60,846 nucleotides of DNA from Ruminococcus sp. (GCA_024403935.1 JAKSQV010000006.1:1-60846), one strand, 5' to 3'; positions 25,869 through 35,791 are shown, numbered from the stretch's first letter. Program-made: numbers and translations. The notes: generated by a model from the letters alone, not told the origin.

Positions 25869-26864
25869 ATGACAGTACGTGAACAGTACGAGATAACAGA
25901 AGTCGGAATACTGAGCAAATTCGCGTGTACGAGCATGAATGAGGATATGGTGCAGCGTGAGAAGCACGAGGATAAATGCCCGTTCCGCACAGACTTCCAG
26001 CGTGACCGTGACCGTATACTTCACTGTAATTCCTTCCGCAGACTGAAGCGCAAGACGCAGGTGTTCCTGTCGCCGCTCGGCGACCACTACCGCACACGCC
26101 TCACTCACACTCTCGAAGTTGCTCAGATCGGACGTACCATCGCACGCGGCATGAGACTCAACGAGGATCTCACCGAAGCCATTGCCCTCGGTCACGACCT
26201 CGGGCACTCTCCGTTCGGACACTGCGGAGAAAAGGTGCTTGACGAGATATGTCCGCACGGATTCAAGCACTATGAGCAGAGCGTAAGAGTAGTTGAAGCA
26301 CTTGAAAAAAACGGTGAGGGACTTAACCTCACATACGCTGTCCGTGACGGAATCCTCTGCCATACCAATAAGGTCGCCGCGACCAAGGAAGGCAATGTTG
26401 TCCGCCTCGCTGACACTATCGCCTACATAAACCACGACATTGAGGACTCAGTACGCGCAGGCATCCTCGATCCGAATGACCTCCCGAACGACTGTGTCCA
26501 CATTCTCGGCAACACCAAGACAAAGCGCATCACTACGCTTATTGCCTCCGTCATAGAGCACGGAGCGTACGACATAGACTTTGCGCCTGCGATCAGAAAA
26601 GCTCATGACGACCTCAAGGCTTTCATGTTCCGCAAGGTATACACGAATCCTGCCGCCAAAATGGAGGAGGAAAAGGCTGTACAGCTTATCCGAAAGCTGT
26701 ATGAGTACTTCATCTCGAATACAAACAAGCTCCCCGATGAATACAGGATAATCGCCAAAAAGACCGATCCCGACAGAGCTGTATGCGACTACATCTCAGG
26801 CATGAGCGACGGCTATGCCGTAGACCTGTATACAGAGCTGTTCGTTCCGAAATTCTGGAAGTAA
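25869..26864 (+). CDS. dgt: dGTP triphosphohydrolase-like HD protein
   Basis: A 331-residue HD-domain dNTPase expected to hydrolyse dNTPs to nucleoside and triphosphate. CGGAGGTGA precedes the ATG. Metal-binding residues are seen in TRLTHTLEVAQIGR, then GHDLGHSPFGHCGE, and DTIAYINHDIED. The N-terminal FRTDFQRDRDRILHCNSFRRLKRKTQVF is characteristic. DnaG starts 4 bp after its stop and RpoD follows, the dgt-dnaG-rpoD order common in clostridia, which ties it to replication initiation and nucleotide supply. Confidence 0.9.
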   Translation: MTVREQYEITEVGILSKFACTSMNEDMVQREKHEDKCPFRTDFQRDRDRILHCNSFRRLKRKTQVFLSPLGDHYRTRLTHTLEVAQIGRTIARGMRLNEDLTEAIALGHDLGHSPFGHCGEKVLDEICPHGFKHYEQSVRVVEALEKNGEGLNLTYAVRDGILCHTNKVAATKEGNVVRLADTIAYINHDIEDSVRAGILDPNDLPNDCVHILGNTKTKRITTLIASVIEHGAYDIDFAPAIRKAHDDLKAFMFRKVYTNPAAKMEEEKAVQLIRKLYEYFISNTNKLPDEYRIIAKKTDPDRAVCDYISGMSDGYAVDLYTELFVPKFWK

Positions 26865-26868
26865 TATC

Positions 26869-28617
26869 ATGGTCAGAAACGAAGAGTTTTTATACGCACT
26901 CAGAAACGCCAACCCGATTGAAACGGTAATGGGCTCGTATGTCAGTCTCATACGCCGCGGCAAGAATTATGTGTGTTCGTGCCCGTTCCATTCGGAAAAG
27001 ACTCCGTCCTGCACCGTTTTTACGGATACCCAGAGCTTCTACTGCTTCGGCTGCGGAGCAGGCGGTGATGTCATAACCTTCACCATGAAAGCGGAAAATC
27101 TCGATTTCACAGAGGCAGTAAAGCTCCTCGCCGAAAGAAGCGGTCTGGAAGTTCCCGAAAAGAACACCCGCAGCAGCCTGTCGGCTCAGCGCAGAACACG
27201 CATCTACGAGATGAACCGCATTGCCGCCAATTTCTTCTACTCGAACCTGATAAAGGGCAGCAATAAGGCAGGTCTGCAATACTTCCAGAAGCGTAAGCTC
27301 TCCCCTGCCACGATAAAGAAATACGGGCTCGGCTTCGCATCGGATTCGTACACGGAGCTTACAGGTATGCTCCGTTCCAAAGGTTACACCGAAGATGAGA
27401 TAGTTGATGCATGGCTCGGCGGAAGGTCACAGAAAACAGGCGGACTGTACGACCTTTTCCGCAACCGTGTGATGTTCCCGATAGTTGACCTTCGCGGCAA
27501 CATCATCGGCTTCGGCGGACGAGTGCTTGACGACAGCAAGCCGAAATACCTCAATACAGGCACTACTCCTGTATTCGACAAGGGCAGCAACCTCTTTTCC
27601 ATGAACTTCGCCAAGAACGCCGATCAGAAGCGGCTGATACTCTGCGAGGGCTACATGGATGTCATAGCCGTGAATCAGGCAGGCTTCGAGAATGTCGTGG
27701 CTACACTCGGAACAGCCATCACTCCCGATCAGGCTCGTCTGATAAGCCATTACTGCGACGAGGTCATCGTTGCATACGACAGCGACGGCGCAGGTCAGAA
27801 CGCCACCCAGAAGGCTATCAACCACTTCTCGGATGTCGGTCTGAGGACGCGCATCCTCCACATGGACGGAGCCAAAGATCCTGACGAATTCATCAAAAAA
27901 TACGGAGCTCAGCGTTTTCGTATGCTTATTGAGGGCTCTGACGATGCAAACAGCTTCATGCTCGACCGCTGTGAAGAAGGACTCGACCTTGATTCCGAAA
28001 GCGGCAAGGTGGAGCTTCTGAAGCGCGTATCAAAGGTGCTCGCAGGTATTGAATCGCCGCTTGAGCGTGAGGTCTACATTTCCCGTACTGCCAAGAAATG
28101 CGACATCTCCGCAGAGGTGCTCAAAAACCACATCGACGAGCTTATCCGCAAAAGGAACAACAGTCTGAAAAAGGACGAATGGCGTAATATCAAGGCGAAA
28201 ACCACTTATATCAGAGATGATATGAACCCCGAAGCTGTCCGCTTCCGCAAAGAGGCAAAAGCCGAGGAGGGAATAATCACCTATCTGCTAAGGCGTCCGG
28301 AGGATGCCGAAAAGATCGGGGCTGCCGCTCCGCCTGAGATATTCGTGACTTCGTTCAATAAACGCGTATATACCTCTCTGCTGAAGGCTATGCGTGAAAG
28401 CAGCAGATTCACGCTGTCACTCATAGCAGATGAATTCACGCCGCAGGAAATGGGCAGGATAAGCGGTATAGCCGCTTCAAACCGTGACTTCACGATCACG
28501 GAAAAGGCAATGCTCGACTGTGCCGACGCTCTCCGCCGACGCCGCACTCCGACAGGCAGCGGCGATGATATTTCCGATGACGACCTGAGAGAGCTTTTCA
28601 GCAGTAAGAAGCACTGA
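26869..28617 (+). CDS. dnaG: DNA primase
   Basis: A 582-residue primase that makes RNA primers for replication. The N-terminal CHC2 zinc finger is CPFHSEKTPSC ... FYCFGCGAGGD. The catalytic core has the RNA polymerase-like motif FRNRVMFPI ... GFGGRVLDD and the Toprim motif LCEGYMDVIAV with a following AYDSDGAGQ. The C-terminal helicase-binding domain is divergent but present. It sits between dgt and rpoD in the macromolecular-synthesis operon. Confidence 0.95.
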   Translation: MVRNEEFLYALRNANPIETVMGSYVSLIRRGKNYVCSCPFHSEKTPSCTVFTDTQSFYCFGCGAGGDVITFTMKAENLDFTEAVKLLAERSGLEVPEKNTRSSLSAQRRTRIYEMNRIAANFFYSNLIKGSNKAGLQYFQKRKLSPATIKKYGLGFASDSYTELTGMLRSKGYTEDEIVDAWLGGRSQKTGGLYDLFRNRVMFPIVDLRGNIIGFGGRVLDDSKPKYLNTGTTPVFDKGSNLFSMNFAKNADQKRLILCEGYMDVIAVNQAGFENVVATLGTAITPDQARLISHYCDEVIVAYDSDGAGQNATQKAINHFSDVGLRTRILHMDGAKDPDEFIKKYGAQRFRMLIEGSDDANSFMLDRCEEGLDLDSESGKVELLKRVSKVLAGIESPLEREVYISRTAKKCDISAEVLKNHIDELIRKRNNSLKKDEWRNIKAKTTYIRDDMNPEAVRFRKEAKAEEGIITYLLRRPEDAEKIGAAAPPEIFVTSFNKRVYTSLLKAMRESSRFTLSLIADEFTPQEMGRISGIAASNRDFTITEKAMLDCADALRRRRTPTGSGDDISDDDLRELFSSKKH

Positions 28618-28689
28618 CACAGCCCGTTCAATCAGTATAAAACAAATAATACAAAGTTAACATACAGCCAAAATTCAGGAGGAATAATA

Positions 28690-29772
28690 ATGGATTCAAA
28701 AAAGAACACCATTGATCTGCTCATCGAGCAGGGACAGGCAAACGGAAAGCTTACCACAAAGGAGATCACAGATGCCCTCGAGGAGCTTGACTTCGATGTT
28801 GACCAGATAAACAGCTTCTATGACAGATGTGAGGCTCTCAGCATTGAAATCGTTGAGGATATGAACGTCGATACCGACCTCAAGATCGGTATGGATTCCG
28901 CTATCACTGACGACCTCGAAATGGCACTCTCCACAGAAGGCATCGCTATTGATGACCCCGTAAAGATATACCTCAAGGAGATCGGACGTGTTCCCCTTCT
29001 CACTACCGAGGAGGAGATCGAGCTTGCCCAGAGAATGGCAAAGGGAGACAAGTATGCAAAGAAACGTCTTTCCGAAGCAAACCTCCGTCTCGTTGTAAGT
29101 ATCGCCAAGAAATATGTCGGCAGAGGTATGCAGTTCCTCGACCTCATCCAGGAGGGCAACCTCGGTCTTATCAAGGCAGTCGAGAAGTTTGACTACACCA
29201 AGGGCTTCAAATTCTCGACCTACGCAACATGGTGGATACGTCAGGCGATCACCCGTGCTATTGCAGACCAGGCAAGAACTATCCGTATCCCCGTACACAT
29301 GGTCGAGACCATCACCAAGGTCAAGAAGGTATCCAGCCAGCTTCTCCACGAGAACGGCCATGATCCCAGCCCTGAGGAAATAGCTGAAAAGCTCAATATG
29401 CCCGTGGATAAGGTGCGCGAGATAATGCGTGTCGCTCAGGACCCTGTTTCCCTCGAAACTCCTATCGGCGAGGAGGAGGACAGCCACCTCGGCGACTTCA
29501 TCCCCGACGATGATGCACCTGCTCCTGCTGAAGCGGCTTCCCATACACTTCTGAAGGAACAGCTCAACGAAGTGCTCAACACACTCACAGACAGAGAAGC
29601 AAAGGTGCTCAAGCTCCGTTTCGGTCTTGAAGACGGCAAGGCACGCACTCTTGAGGAGGTAGGTCAGCGTTTCGATGTTACCCGTGAGCGCATACGTCAG
29701 ATAGAAGCGAAGGCTCTGCGTAAGCTCCGCCATCCGAGCCGCAGCAAAAAGGTCAAGGACTTCCTCGACTGA
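28690..29772 (+). CDS. rpoD: Primary sigma factor SigA/RpoD
   Basis: A 360-residue vegetative sigma factor. AGGAGGA precedes the ATG. Region 1.1-like N-terminus; region 1.2 [16 protein letters not shown]; region 2 ([24 protein letters not shown] then [17 protein letters not shown]); region 3; region 4.2 helix-turn-helix ([31 protein letters not shown]). These would read the TTGACA-N17-TATAAT promoters found throughout the window. A strong terminator follows. Confidence 0.97.
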   Translation: MDSKKNTIDLLIEQGQANGKLTTKEITDALEELDFDVDQINSFYDRCEALSIEIVEDMNVDTDLKIGMDSAITDDLEMALSTEGIAIDDPVKIYLKEIGRVPLLTTEEEIELAQRMAKGDKYAKKRLSEANLRLVVSIAKKYVGRGMQFLDLIQEGNLGLIKAVEKFDYTKGFKFSTYATWWIRQAITRAIADQARTIRIPVHMVETITKVKKVSSQLLHENGHDPSPEEIAEKLNMPVDKVREIMRVAQDPVSLETPIGEEEDSHLGDFIPDDDAPAPAEAASHTLLKEQLNEVLNTLTDREAKVLKLRFGLEDGKARTLEEVGQRFDVTRERIRQIEAKALRKLRHPSRSKKVKDFLD

Positions 29773-29786
29773 TATACAGATATGCT

Positions 29787-29824
29787 AAGGACTGCAAAGG
29801 TTTCTCCCCTTGCAGTCCTTTTTC
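29787..29824 (+). terminator. Rho-independent terminator after rpoD
   Basis: AAGGACTGCA (29787-29796) pairs with TGCAGTCCTT (29811-29820), then more T. Confidence 0.85.
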
Positions 29825-29887
29825 AGTCCTGAGAGCAGATACGGCTTCGGAAAAGCTGAAATTTTCATGAATATTTTCCTTCGGCTG

Positions 29888-29916
29888 TTGCAATCCATTG
29901 ATAAATCTGATATAAT
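29888..29916 (+). promoter_or_regulatory. sigma-A promoter of the EAL-repeat gene
   Basis: TTGCAA (29888-29893), 17-bp spacer, TATAAT (29911-29916). Confidence 0.75.
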
Positions 29917-29951
29917 AATAGTGAATATTATCGGTTTTTCGGATATACTAC

Positions 29952-29993
29952 GGTGAGCTGCTCACCATAAAAAGCAGCTCCGCAAATATGCGG
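29952..29993 (+). promoter_or_regulatory. Structured leader with alternative hairpins
   Basis: GGTGAG-CTG-CTCACC (29952-29966) can fold on itself, or its GAGCTGCT (29955-29962) can instead pair with AGCAGCTC (29973-29980). A further stem CCGCA/TGCGG (29980-29993) ends just before the Shine-Dalgarno site. The two first pairings exclude each other, as in an attenuator or riboswitch; no known class was recognised. Confidence 0.45.
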
Positions 29994-30008
29994 AACAAAG
30001 GAGCGTTT

Positions 30009-32747
30009 ATGAGTATTTTTGACCTTTCAAAAAAACCTCCTGAGCTGAGTCATGACTGGGAAGTGTTCCAACAATTTGTCGGGAATATAGGCGCATTCAC
30101 CTATGTCACAAAGGAAAAATCCGCTTATCTCGACGAATCTGCCTGCCGTATGCTTGCCTGCTCGAACACTAAGCTCAATGAATTCGAGTTCTTTAATCTG
30201 CTCGAAAAAATATCAAAATCCCCCGTTGAGGGACAGAAGCATATCTACCGCTTCACAAACAACAATACCACAAAATACATCAAGATGAATATCTATGAGA
30301 GCAGTGAGGAATGGCTCGGATTTGTACAGGACTTCTCACGTCAGTTCTCTGAGGAAAATGACAGCGGCAACTTCATCGAGTACGATCCCGTCATGCGTCT
30401 GCCGTCCTATCCGTCATTCTCGCAGAAGGTCAAAAAGCTCCTGCCCGATGTCAAGAGCTGCTGCCTTGCAACTCTGTACCTCAACGGTATCGAAAAGCTC
30501 GGCTCCTTCCTGACTGTTGACAGCACCAACAGCTGTATCGCTTCTGTGGCTGAAACGCTGAAAAGCTTTGCAAGCGACAATATCATTATCGGTGCAAAGT
30601 CAAATTACGAGATATTTGCATTTTTCATGGATGTGGACAAGATGCAGATATACAACGTGCTCAACAGCATGGACGAAGCTGTACAGAGCTGTATCCTTAC
30701 AGATGATTTCGGCGAGATAATCGACATTTCGGATAAGAGCCGCCTGAGCCTGTCTATCGGCTGCTCCTCTTATCCCGACGAAGCCTCCGACTTCAATATG
30801 CTCGTCAACTATTCCGAATTTGCACTTTATGAGGCGCGTACTGACCGCAGACACGTTATCAACTGGTTCTCCGAGGAGAACTACGTCCGCGAGAAGGATT
30901 CATACAAGAACGCTCAGCTCCTGACCCGTATCGTTATGGACAATATGCTGATGTACTACGTTCAGCCCATCGTTGAGACAACAACGGGTGAGATAGTTGC
31001 ATACGAAGCACTCATGCGCACAGTCGGCGATATAAAAATGGAACCGAAACAGATACTCTCGATCGCCGCAGGACAGAGCAACCTCTATGCAATAGAAAAG
31101 CTCACCTTCTTCAATACAATGAAGCTGCTCAGCGAAAATCAGCAGGTGTTCGCCAACAAAAAGCTTTTCATCAATTCAATGTCCGAGTATATGCTCACTG
31201 AGGAGGACTTCAACGAGCTGTACCTCACATTCGGTGAGCTCCTTGAAAAAACAGTAATCGAGATCGTCGAGGACAGCGACACGACAGCCGAGGGCACTGA
31301 GACGCTCCGCAAGAGGCTCGCCTTCGCTCACTCGCAGCTTGCCATAGATGACTACGGCACAGGCTATTCCAACCTCTCGAATCTCCTGAAATACAAGCCC
31401 GACTATGTCAAGATAGACCGTTCGCTCATAGCAGACATACACAATGACCTCAAAAAGCAGCAGCTCGTTACACAGATAATCGAATTCTGCCGTGACAATC
31501 AGATACAGTCGCTCGCTGAGGGAGTCGAAACGTCACAGGAAATGAAAACCGTTATACGTCTCGGTATCGACCTCATACAGGGCTATTACACATCCAAGCC
31601 GAAGCCGCTCTTCCTCGACAGCATCGCAAAGGATGTCAAGGACGAGATCATAAAGACCAACCTCGAAACACGTCCGAACGGTACAAGGAAGATATACGCC
31701 GCAAGAAACGACACGGAGATCGACCTCCTTAAGCTCGCTCTTGAAAAATATACCGATATTCACATCTATCAGAGCAAGCTCACCATAGTCGGCGATCCCG
31801 ACCAGCAGGTCAAGATGAACATCGCCGTCATGGACAACCACAGCTGTGAGCTGACACTCAAAAACGTGAATATGGTCAGCGGCAACAGCAAGCCGACTAT
31901 CACCGTCGGAGAGTATGCACGTCTCGTGCTCATCGTTTCAAAAACGAACAAGATCGGTTACTCGGGCATCTATGTGCCTATGGGCTCGCAGTTTGAACTG
32001 ACAGGAAAAGGCTCGCTCACCATCGACTGCTACGCCTCTGAGGGTATCGGTATCGGAAACGACTACGACCACGGCTACGGCGACATCACCGTCGATATGC
32101 AGGGTACGCTCGAGATCATCTGCAACGGCATGGAAACCGTCTGCATAGGCGGCGGCTACAATGATGACGAATCCGAGATAAAGCTCCTCTCGGGCAAGGC
32201 AAAGCTCTATATGTACAGCCACAACGGACTTGCGATAGGAAGCTACACAGGCGATGCAAACATCGAAATAGATGAGAAATGCAGTCTCGATATCACTGTT
32301 TCAGGTATCAAGGTAACAGGAATAGGAAGCTGCAAGGGTATTGCAACTATCTCATGTGCAGGCGACATCAATATGTTCTGCACAGGTGCTCAGGCAGTCG
32401 GTATCGGCTCGCTTGAGGAGGGAGAAGGCAGCATCCTCATCAGAAAGGGACGCATCAATATCAAGATGCGCTCGGCTAAGCACTCGTGCATAGGAGCAAT
32501 TGACGGCGATGTCAACACCAAGATAATGAACGCCGAGATAATCATCGACTCCGAGGGCGATTACGCAACCGGAATAGGCGATCCGCTCGGAAGCGGCAAC
32601 GTCTTTATCATGGATTCGGCTGTCACGATGAATATGCTCTGCGGCAATCCCAACGATATTTGTTCGGGCAGCGGAGATGTTCAGATACAGAACTCCACTA
32701 TCAATTCCGTGGTCAATAACCGCAAGATACAGCACGGCAGCAACTGA
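30009..32747 (+). CDS. EAL-domain c-di-GMP phosphodiesterase with degenerate GGDEF and C-terminal repeat domain
   Basis: A 912-residue cytoplasmic protein without signal peptide. ATG 30009 follows AAAGGAG. Residues 1-120 look like a PAS-type sensor. Residues about 130-290 form a GGDEF-like domain in which the signature is lost (KSNYE), so no cyclase activity is expected. The EAL domain is intact: EALMR at 333-337, later EIVED, IDDYGTGYSNLSNL, VKIDRSL and LAEGVETSQE. From about residue 600 to the end runs a series of short beta repeats with recurring GIG (GIGIGNDYDHG, CIGGGYND, AIGSYTG, GIGSCKG, GIGSLEE, GIGDPLG), which suggests a beta-solenoid such as those of carbohydrate-binding proteins. 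This fusion is unusual. It is a single gene with its own promoter and structured leader. Confidence 0.82.
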   Translation: MSIFDLSKKPPELSHDWEVFQQFVGNIGAFTYVTKEKSAYLDESACRMLACSNTKLNEFEFFNLLEKISKSPVEGQKHIYRFTNNNTTKYIKMNIYESSEEWLGFVQDFSRQFSEENDSGNFIEYDPVMRLPSYPSFSQKVKKLLPDVKSCCLATLYLNGIEKLGSFLTVDSTNSCIASVAETLKSFASDNIIIGAKSNYEIFAFFMDVDKMQIYNVLNSMDEAVQSCILTDDFGEIIDISDKSRLSLSIGCSSYPDEASDFNMLVNYSEFALYEARTDRRHVINWFSEENYVREKDSYKNAQLLTRIVMDNMLMYYVQPIVETTTGEIVAYEALMRTVGDIKMEPKQILSIAAGQSNLYAIEKLTFFNTMKLLSENQQVFANKKLFINSMSEYMLTEEDFNELYLTFGELLEKTVIEIVEDSDTTAEGTETLRKRLAFAHSQLAIDDYGTGYSNLSNLLKYKPDYVKIDRSLIADIHNDLKKQQLVTQIIEFCRDNQIQSLAEGVETSQEMKTVIRLGIDLIQGYYTSKPKPLFLDSIAKDVKDEIIKTNLETRPNGTRKIYAARNDTEIDLLKLALEKYTDIHIYQSKLTIVGDPDQQVKMNIAVMDNHSCELTLKNVNMVSGNSKPTITVGEYARLVLIVSKTNKIGYSGIYVPMGSQFELTGKGSLTIDCYASEGIGIGNDYDHGYGDITVDMQGTLEIICNGMETVCIGGGYNDDESEIKLLSGKAKLYMYSHNGLAIGSYTGDANIEIDEKCSLDITVSGIKVTGIGSCKGIATISCAGDINMFCTGAQAVGIGSLEEGEGSILIRKGRINIKMRSAKHSCIGAIDGDVNTKIMNAEIIIDSEGDYATGIGDPLGSGNVFIMDSAVTMNMLCGNPNDICSGSGDVQIQNSTINSVVNNRKIQHGSN

Positions 32748-32818
32748 AGCCGTAATATATAAAACAAGCAAGGAGCAAAGCTCCTCAAATAACAACAGAA
32801 AGTAAGGTAAATCAAATT

Positions 32819-33913
32819 ATGAAGCTTGGTATGGTAGGTCTGCCCAACGTGGGCAAAAGCACCCTTTTTAACGCACTGACAAACGCAGGCGCAGAGTCCG
32901 CAAACTATCCGTTCTGCACGATCGAGAAAAACGTCGGCATCGTTTCAGTGCCTGACGAAAGACTCGATAAGCTCGCAGAGATGTACGAGCCTGATAAATT
33001 CACTCCCGCAACGCTCGAATTTGTGGACATCGCAGGCCTCGTAAAGGGAGCTTCCAAGGGAGAGGGCCTCGGCAACAAATTCCTCGCTGACATCCGCGAG
33101 GTGGACGCTATCGTTCACGTTGTCCGCTGCTTTGAGGACGGAAATATCGTCCACGTTGACGGCAGCATCAACCCGCTCCGCGACATCGAGACTATCAACC
33201 TCGAGCTCATTTTCTCCGACATTGAAATGGTTGACCGCCGTATCGACCGCGCACTGAAGGCTGCAAAGGGCGACAAGAAATATTTCGCCGAGGCAGACTT
33301 CCTCAAGCGTCTGAAGGCGCACCTTGAGGAAGGCAAGTCAGCACGAAGCTTCGACTTCACGGACGATGAGCGTGAGCTCATCAAGTCAACTCCCCTTCTC
33401 TCCGCAAAACCCGTTATCTATGCAGCCAACCTCAGTGAGGAGGACTTCACTAACAACATAGATACAAATGAGAATTACAAGCAGGTTTGCAGGATAGCTG
33501 AGGAGGAACACTCCGCAGTACTGCCGATATGTGCTCAGACAGAAGCAGAGATCGCCGAAATGGACGACGATGACAAGAAGATGTTCCTTGCCGAGCTCGG
33601 ACTTGAAGTATCAGGTCTGAACCGCATCATCAAGGAAGGCTATTCACTGCTCGGACTCATCTCCTACCTCACCGCAGGCAAGCCTGAGGTCCGTGCATGG
33701 ACTATCAATAAGGGCACAAAAGCTCCGCAGGCAGCAGGAAAGATACACACCGACTTCGAGAAGGGCTTTATCCGTGCAGAGGTCATCTCGTTCGAGGACC
33801 TTATCAACTGCGGTTCAATGGCAGCGGCAAAGGAAAAGGGACTTGTCCGCCTCGAAGGAAAGGAATATGTGATGCAGGACGGCGATATCGTACTGTTCCG
33901 CTTCAATGTCTGA
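32819..33913 (+). CDS. ychF: Ribosome-binding ATPase YchF
   Basis: A 364-residue Obg-family P-loop ATPase. The G1 motif GLPNVGKSTLFNALT, switch FVDIAGLVKGASKGEGLGNKFL, the NKxE-replacing YAANLSEED and the C-terminal TGS-type domain (WTINKGTKAPQAAGKIHTDFEKGFIRAEVI) identify YchF/Ola1. It starts 71 bp after the EAL gene and has no clear promoter of its own; a strong terminator follows. Confidence 0.95.
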   Translation: MKLGMVGLPNVGKSTLFNALTNAGAESANYPFCTIEKNVGIVSVPDERLDKLAEMYEPDKFTPATLEFVDIAGLVKGASKGEGLGNKFLADIREVDAIVHVVRCFEDGNIVHVDGSINPLRDIETINLELIFSDIEMVDRRIDRALKAAKGDKKYFAEADFLKRLKAHLEEGKSARSFDFTDDERELIKSTPLLSAKPVIYAANLSEEDFTNNIDTNENYKQVCRIAEEEHSAVLPICAQTEAEIAEMDDDDKKMFLAELGLEVSGLNRIIKEGYSLLGLISYLTAGKPEVRAWTINKGTKAPQAAGKIHTDFEKGFIRAEVISFEDLINCGSMAAAKEKGLVRLEGKEYVMQDGDIVLFRFNV

Positions 33914-33951
33914 AAAGGAAGACCACGTCCGCTTACGGCAATAGAAATAAT

Positions 33952-33985
33952 AAATTACCGAGCCCGTATTCGGGCTCGGTAATTT
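33952..33985 (+). terminator. Strong terminator after ychF
   Basis: AAATTACCGAGCCCG (33952-33966) pairs perfectly with CGGGCTCGGTAATTT (33971-33985) across a TATT loop. Confidence 0.88.
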
Positions 33986-34163
33986 AATGTCACAATTCTG
34001 CCAAAGGATATTTCAACAGCCGAATGTGAACAAAAATCGTTTTTTTGTTTCCGGATTGTTGAAAACTGCCTTGTCGAGCAAAGCGTTTTTTCTACATCTT
34101 ATGGCTGTATTTCTGCATTTTTCGTCTTTTGTTCATTCTGCGAAATTATTAATAAAAAACATA

Positions 34164-34192
34164 TTGCAATGCCAAGAAAAATATGATACAAT
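34164..34192 (+). promoter_or_regulatory. sigma-A promoter of the NfeD/SPFH operon
   Basis: TTGCAA (34164-34169), 17-bp spacer, TACAAT (34187-34192). The 178 bp between the ychF terminator and this promoter hold no supported gene. Confidence 0.7.
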
Positions 34193-34234
34193 AATGGCGT
34201 AGTGATGAATAAGTCCGCGAAAGGAGGGAATTTC

Positions 34235-34669
34235 ATGGACATTATTATCTGGGCTGTACTCGTTATAGCCTTCGTCATCGCTGAAGTTGCAACTGTACAG
34301 CTTGTGTCTGTCTGGTTTGCAGCAGGTGCTCTCGTAACAATGATCCTCGTCTTCTTCTTCGACATCCCCATTCTCGGTCAGGTCGGTATCTTCATCGGCT
34401 CATCTGCCGTTTTCCTCGCTCTGACGATGCCTTTTATCATCAGAAAAAGGAAAAAAAGAGGATACATCCCTACCAACTCAGAGCTTGAGGTAGGTCGTAC
34501 AGCAAGAGTCATTGAGGAGATCGACACCGACAAGGGTACAGGACGTGTCCGACTCGGAGGTGTTGACTGGAGCGCAGTATCAACTGACGGTTCTGTCATA
34601 CCGATCGACACAGTCGTAACTGTCACAGCCGTAAACGGCACAAAACTCACCGTAAAACCAAAGGATTAA
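34235..34669 (+). CDS. NfeD-family membrane protein
   Basis: A 144-residue protein with two or three membrane helices in residues 1-75 and a C-terminal OB-fold domain (GRTARVIEEIDTDKGTGRVRLGGVDWSA ... VTVTAVNGTKLTVKPK). ATG 34235 is preceded by AAGGAGGG; the in-frame start at 34202 is not. NfeD proteins pair with SPFH/stomatin proteins, and one follows 15 bp downstream. The membrane-microdomain role is known for the family, not shown here. Confidence 0.88.
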   Translation: MDIIIWAVLVIAFVIAEVATVQLVSVWFAAGALVTMILVFFFDIPILGQVGIFIGSSAVFLALTMPFIIRKRKKRGYIPTNSELEVGRTARVIEEIDTDKGTGRVRLGGVDWSAVSTDGSVIPIDTVVTVTAVNGTKLTVKPKD

Positions 34670-34684
34670 CAGGAGGAACTTATT

Positions 34685-35680
34685 ATGGATTTCAACACTG
34701 ACGGATTTTTCCAGTTTTTCGGAATAATCGTATTACTGGTCATCGTTTTTCTTCTCTTCATGTTCATAAGGTGCTTCAAGATAGTACCGCAGGCACACGT
34801 TTTCGTAATTGAACGCTTCGGCTCATTCAAGTGCGAATGGGAAACAGGTATACACTTCCTGTTCCCATTCATCGACCGCATAGCAGGCAAGGTATCACTC
34901 AAGGAAAAAGTCGTTGACTTCAAGCCGCAGCCCGTTATCACAAAGGATAACGTTACAATGCAGATAGATACTGTTGTATTCTACAAGGTCACAAATGCAA
35001 AGCAGTATATCTACGGCGTTGAGAGACCTCTTGCCGCTATCGAGAACCTCTCTGCAACAACTCTCCGTAACATCATCGGTGAACTCGAGCTCGACTCGAC
35101 TCTCACCTCGCGTGATACTATCAACACCAACATCACTGCTATCCTCGATCAGGCTACTGACCGCTGGGGAATAAAGGTGGAGCGCGTAGAGCTCAAAAAC
35201 ATCATTCCTCCGCGTGAGATTCAGGACGCCATGGAGAAGCAGATGAAGGCTGAGCGTGAACGCCGTGAGAAGATCCTTCAGGCAGAGGGTGACAAGAAGT
35301 CACAGATACTCGTTGCCGAAGGTGAAAAGGAATCTCAGATACTCCGCGCACAGGCTAAGAAAGAGTCTCAGATACTCGAAGCAGAAGCTGAAAAGCAGGC
35401 AATGATACTCCGCGCAGATGCCGTAAGAGAGCAGAAGATACTCGAGGCAACCGGTGAGGCACAGGCTATCGAGCTCGTACAGAAGGCAGTTGCGGACAGC
35501 CTTGTAAAGCTCAATGAAGCTTCGCCGAACGAAAAAGTAATACAGCTCAAGTCGCTCGAAGCCTTCGCAAAGGCTGCGGACGGCAAGGCTACAAAGATCA
35601 TCATCCCGAGCGAGATACAGGGACTTGCAGGACTTGCCGCAGGACTCAAGGGCATTGCGGAATCCGATACAAAGCAGTAA
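34685..35680 (+). CDS. SPFH-domain (paraslipin/stomatin-like) membrane protein
   Basis: A 331-residue protein with one N-terminal helix (about 10-30), an SPFH domain (IVPQAHVFVIERFGSF ... LRNIIGELELDSTLTSRDTIN) and a charged coiled coil (about 190-260) built from repeats of the type AEGEKESQIL. The C-terminus (EIQGLAGLAAGL) is typical of paraslipins. It starts 15 bp after its NfeD partner and ends with a terminator. Expected role: scaffolding of membrane domains. Confidence 0.9.
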   Translation: MDFNTDGFFQFFGIIVLLVIVFLLFMFIRCFKIVPQAHVFVIERFGSFKCEWETGIHFLFPFIDRIAGKVSLKEKVVDFKPQPVITKDNVTMQIDTVVFYKVTNAKQYIYGVERPLAAIENLSATTLRNIIGELELDSTLTSRDTINTNITAILDQATDRWGIKVERVELKNIIPPREIQDAMEKQMKAERERREKILQAEGDKKSQILVAEGEKESQILRAQAKKESQILEAEAEKQAMILRADAVREQKILEATGEAQAIELVQKAVADSLVKLNEASPNEKVIQLKSLEAFAKAADGKATKIIIPSEIQGLAGLAAGLKGIAESDTKQ

Positions 35681-35727
35681 CCTGTGAACCGCCTGAAGAC
35701 ACACACTTAATACTCAATAACAAAACA

Positions 35728-35776
35728 ATGCTGTCAGTATCGGGAGCTCTGCTCCTGATGCATGACAGCATTTTCT
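35728..35776. terminator. Bidirectional terminator between SPFH and GH105 genes
   Basis: ATGCTGTCA (35728-35736) pairs with TGACAGCAT (35763-35771); an inner GGAGC/GCTCC stem; A-run before and TTTTCTTTT after. Confidence 0.8.
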
Positions 35777-35791
35777 TTTGCGGTGTTGTCT

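Noticed and set aside
28696..29733. 345-residue minus-strand frame
   Set aside because: Antisense of rpoD; long only because of codon bias in the sigma factor gene.
33987..34202. 71-residue frame after the ychF terminator
   Set aside because: No ribosome site, covers the promoter at 34164-34192, and translation resembles no protein.
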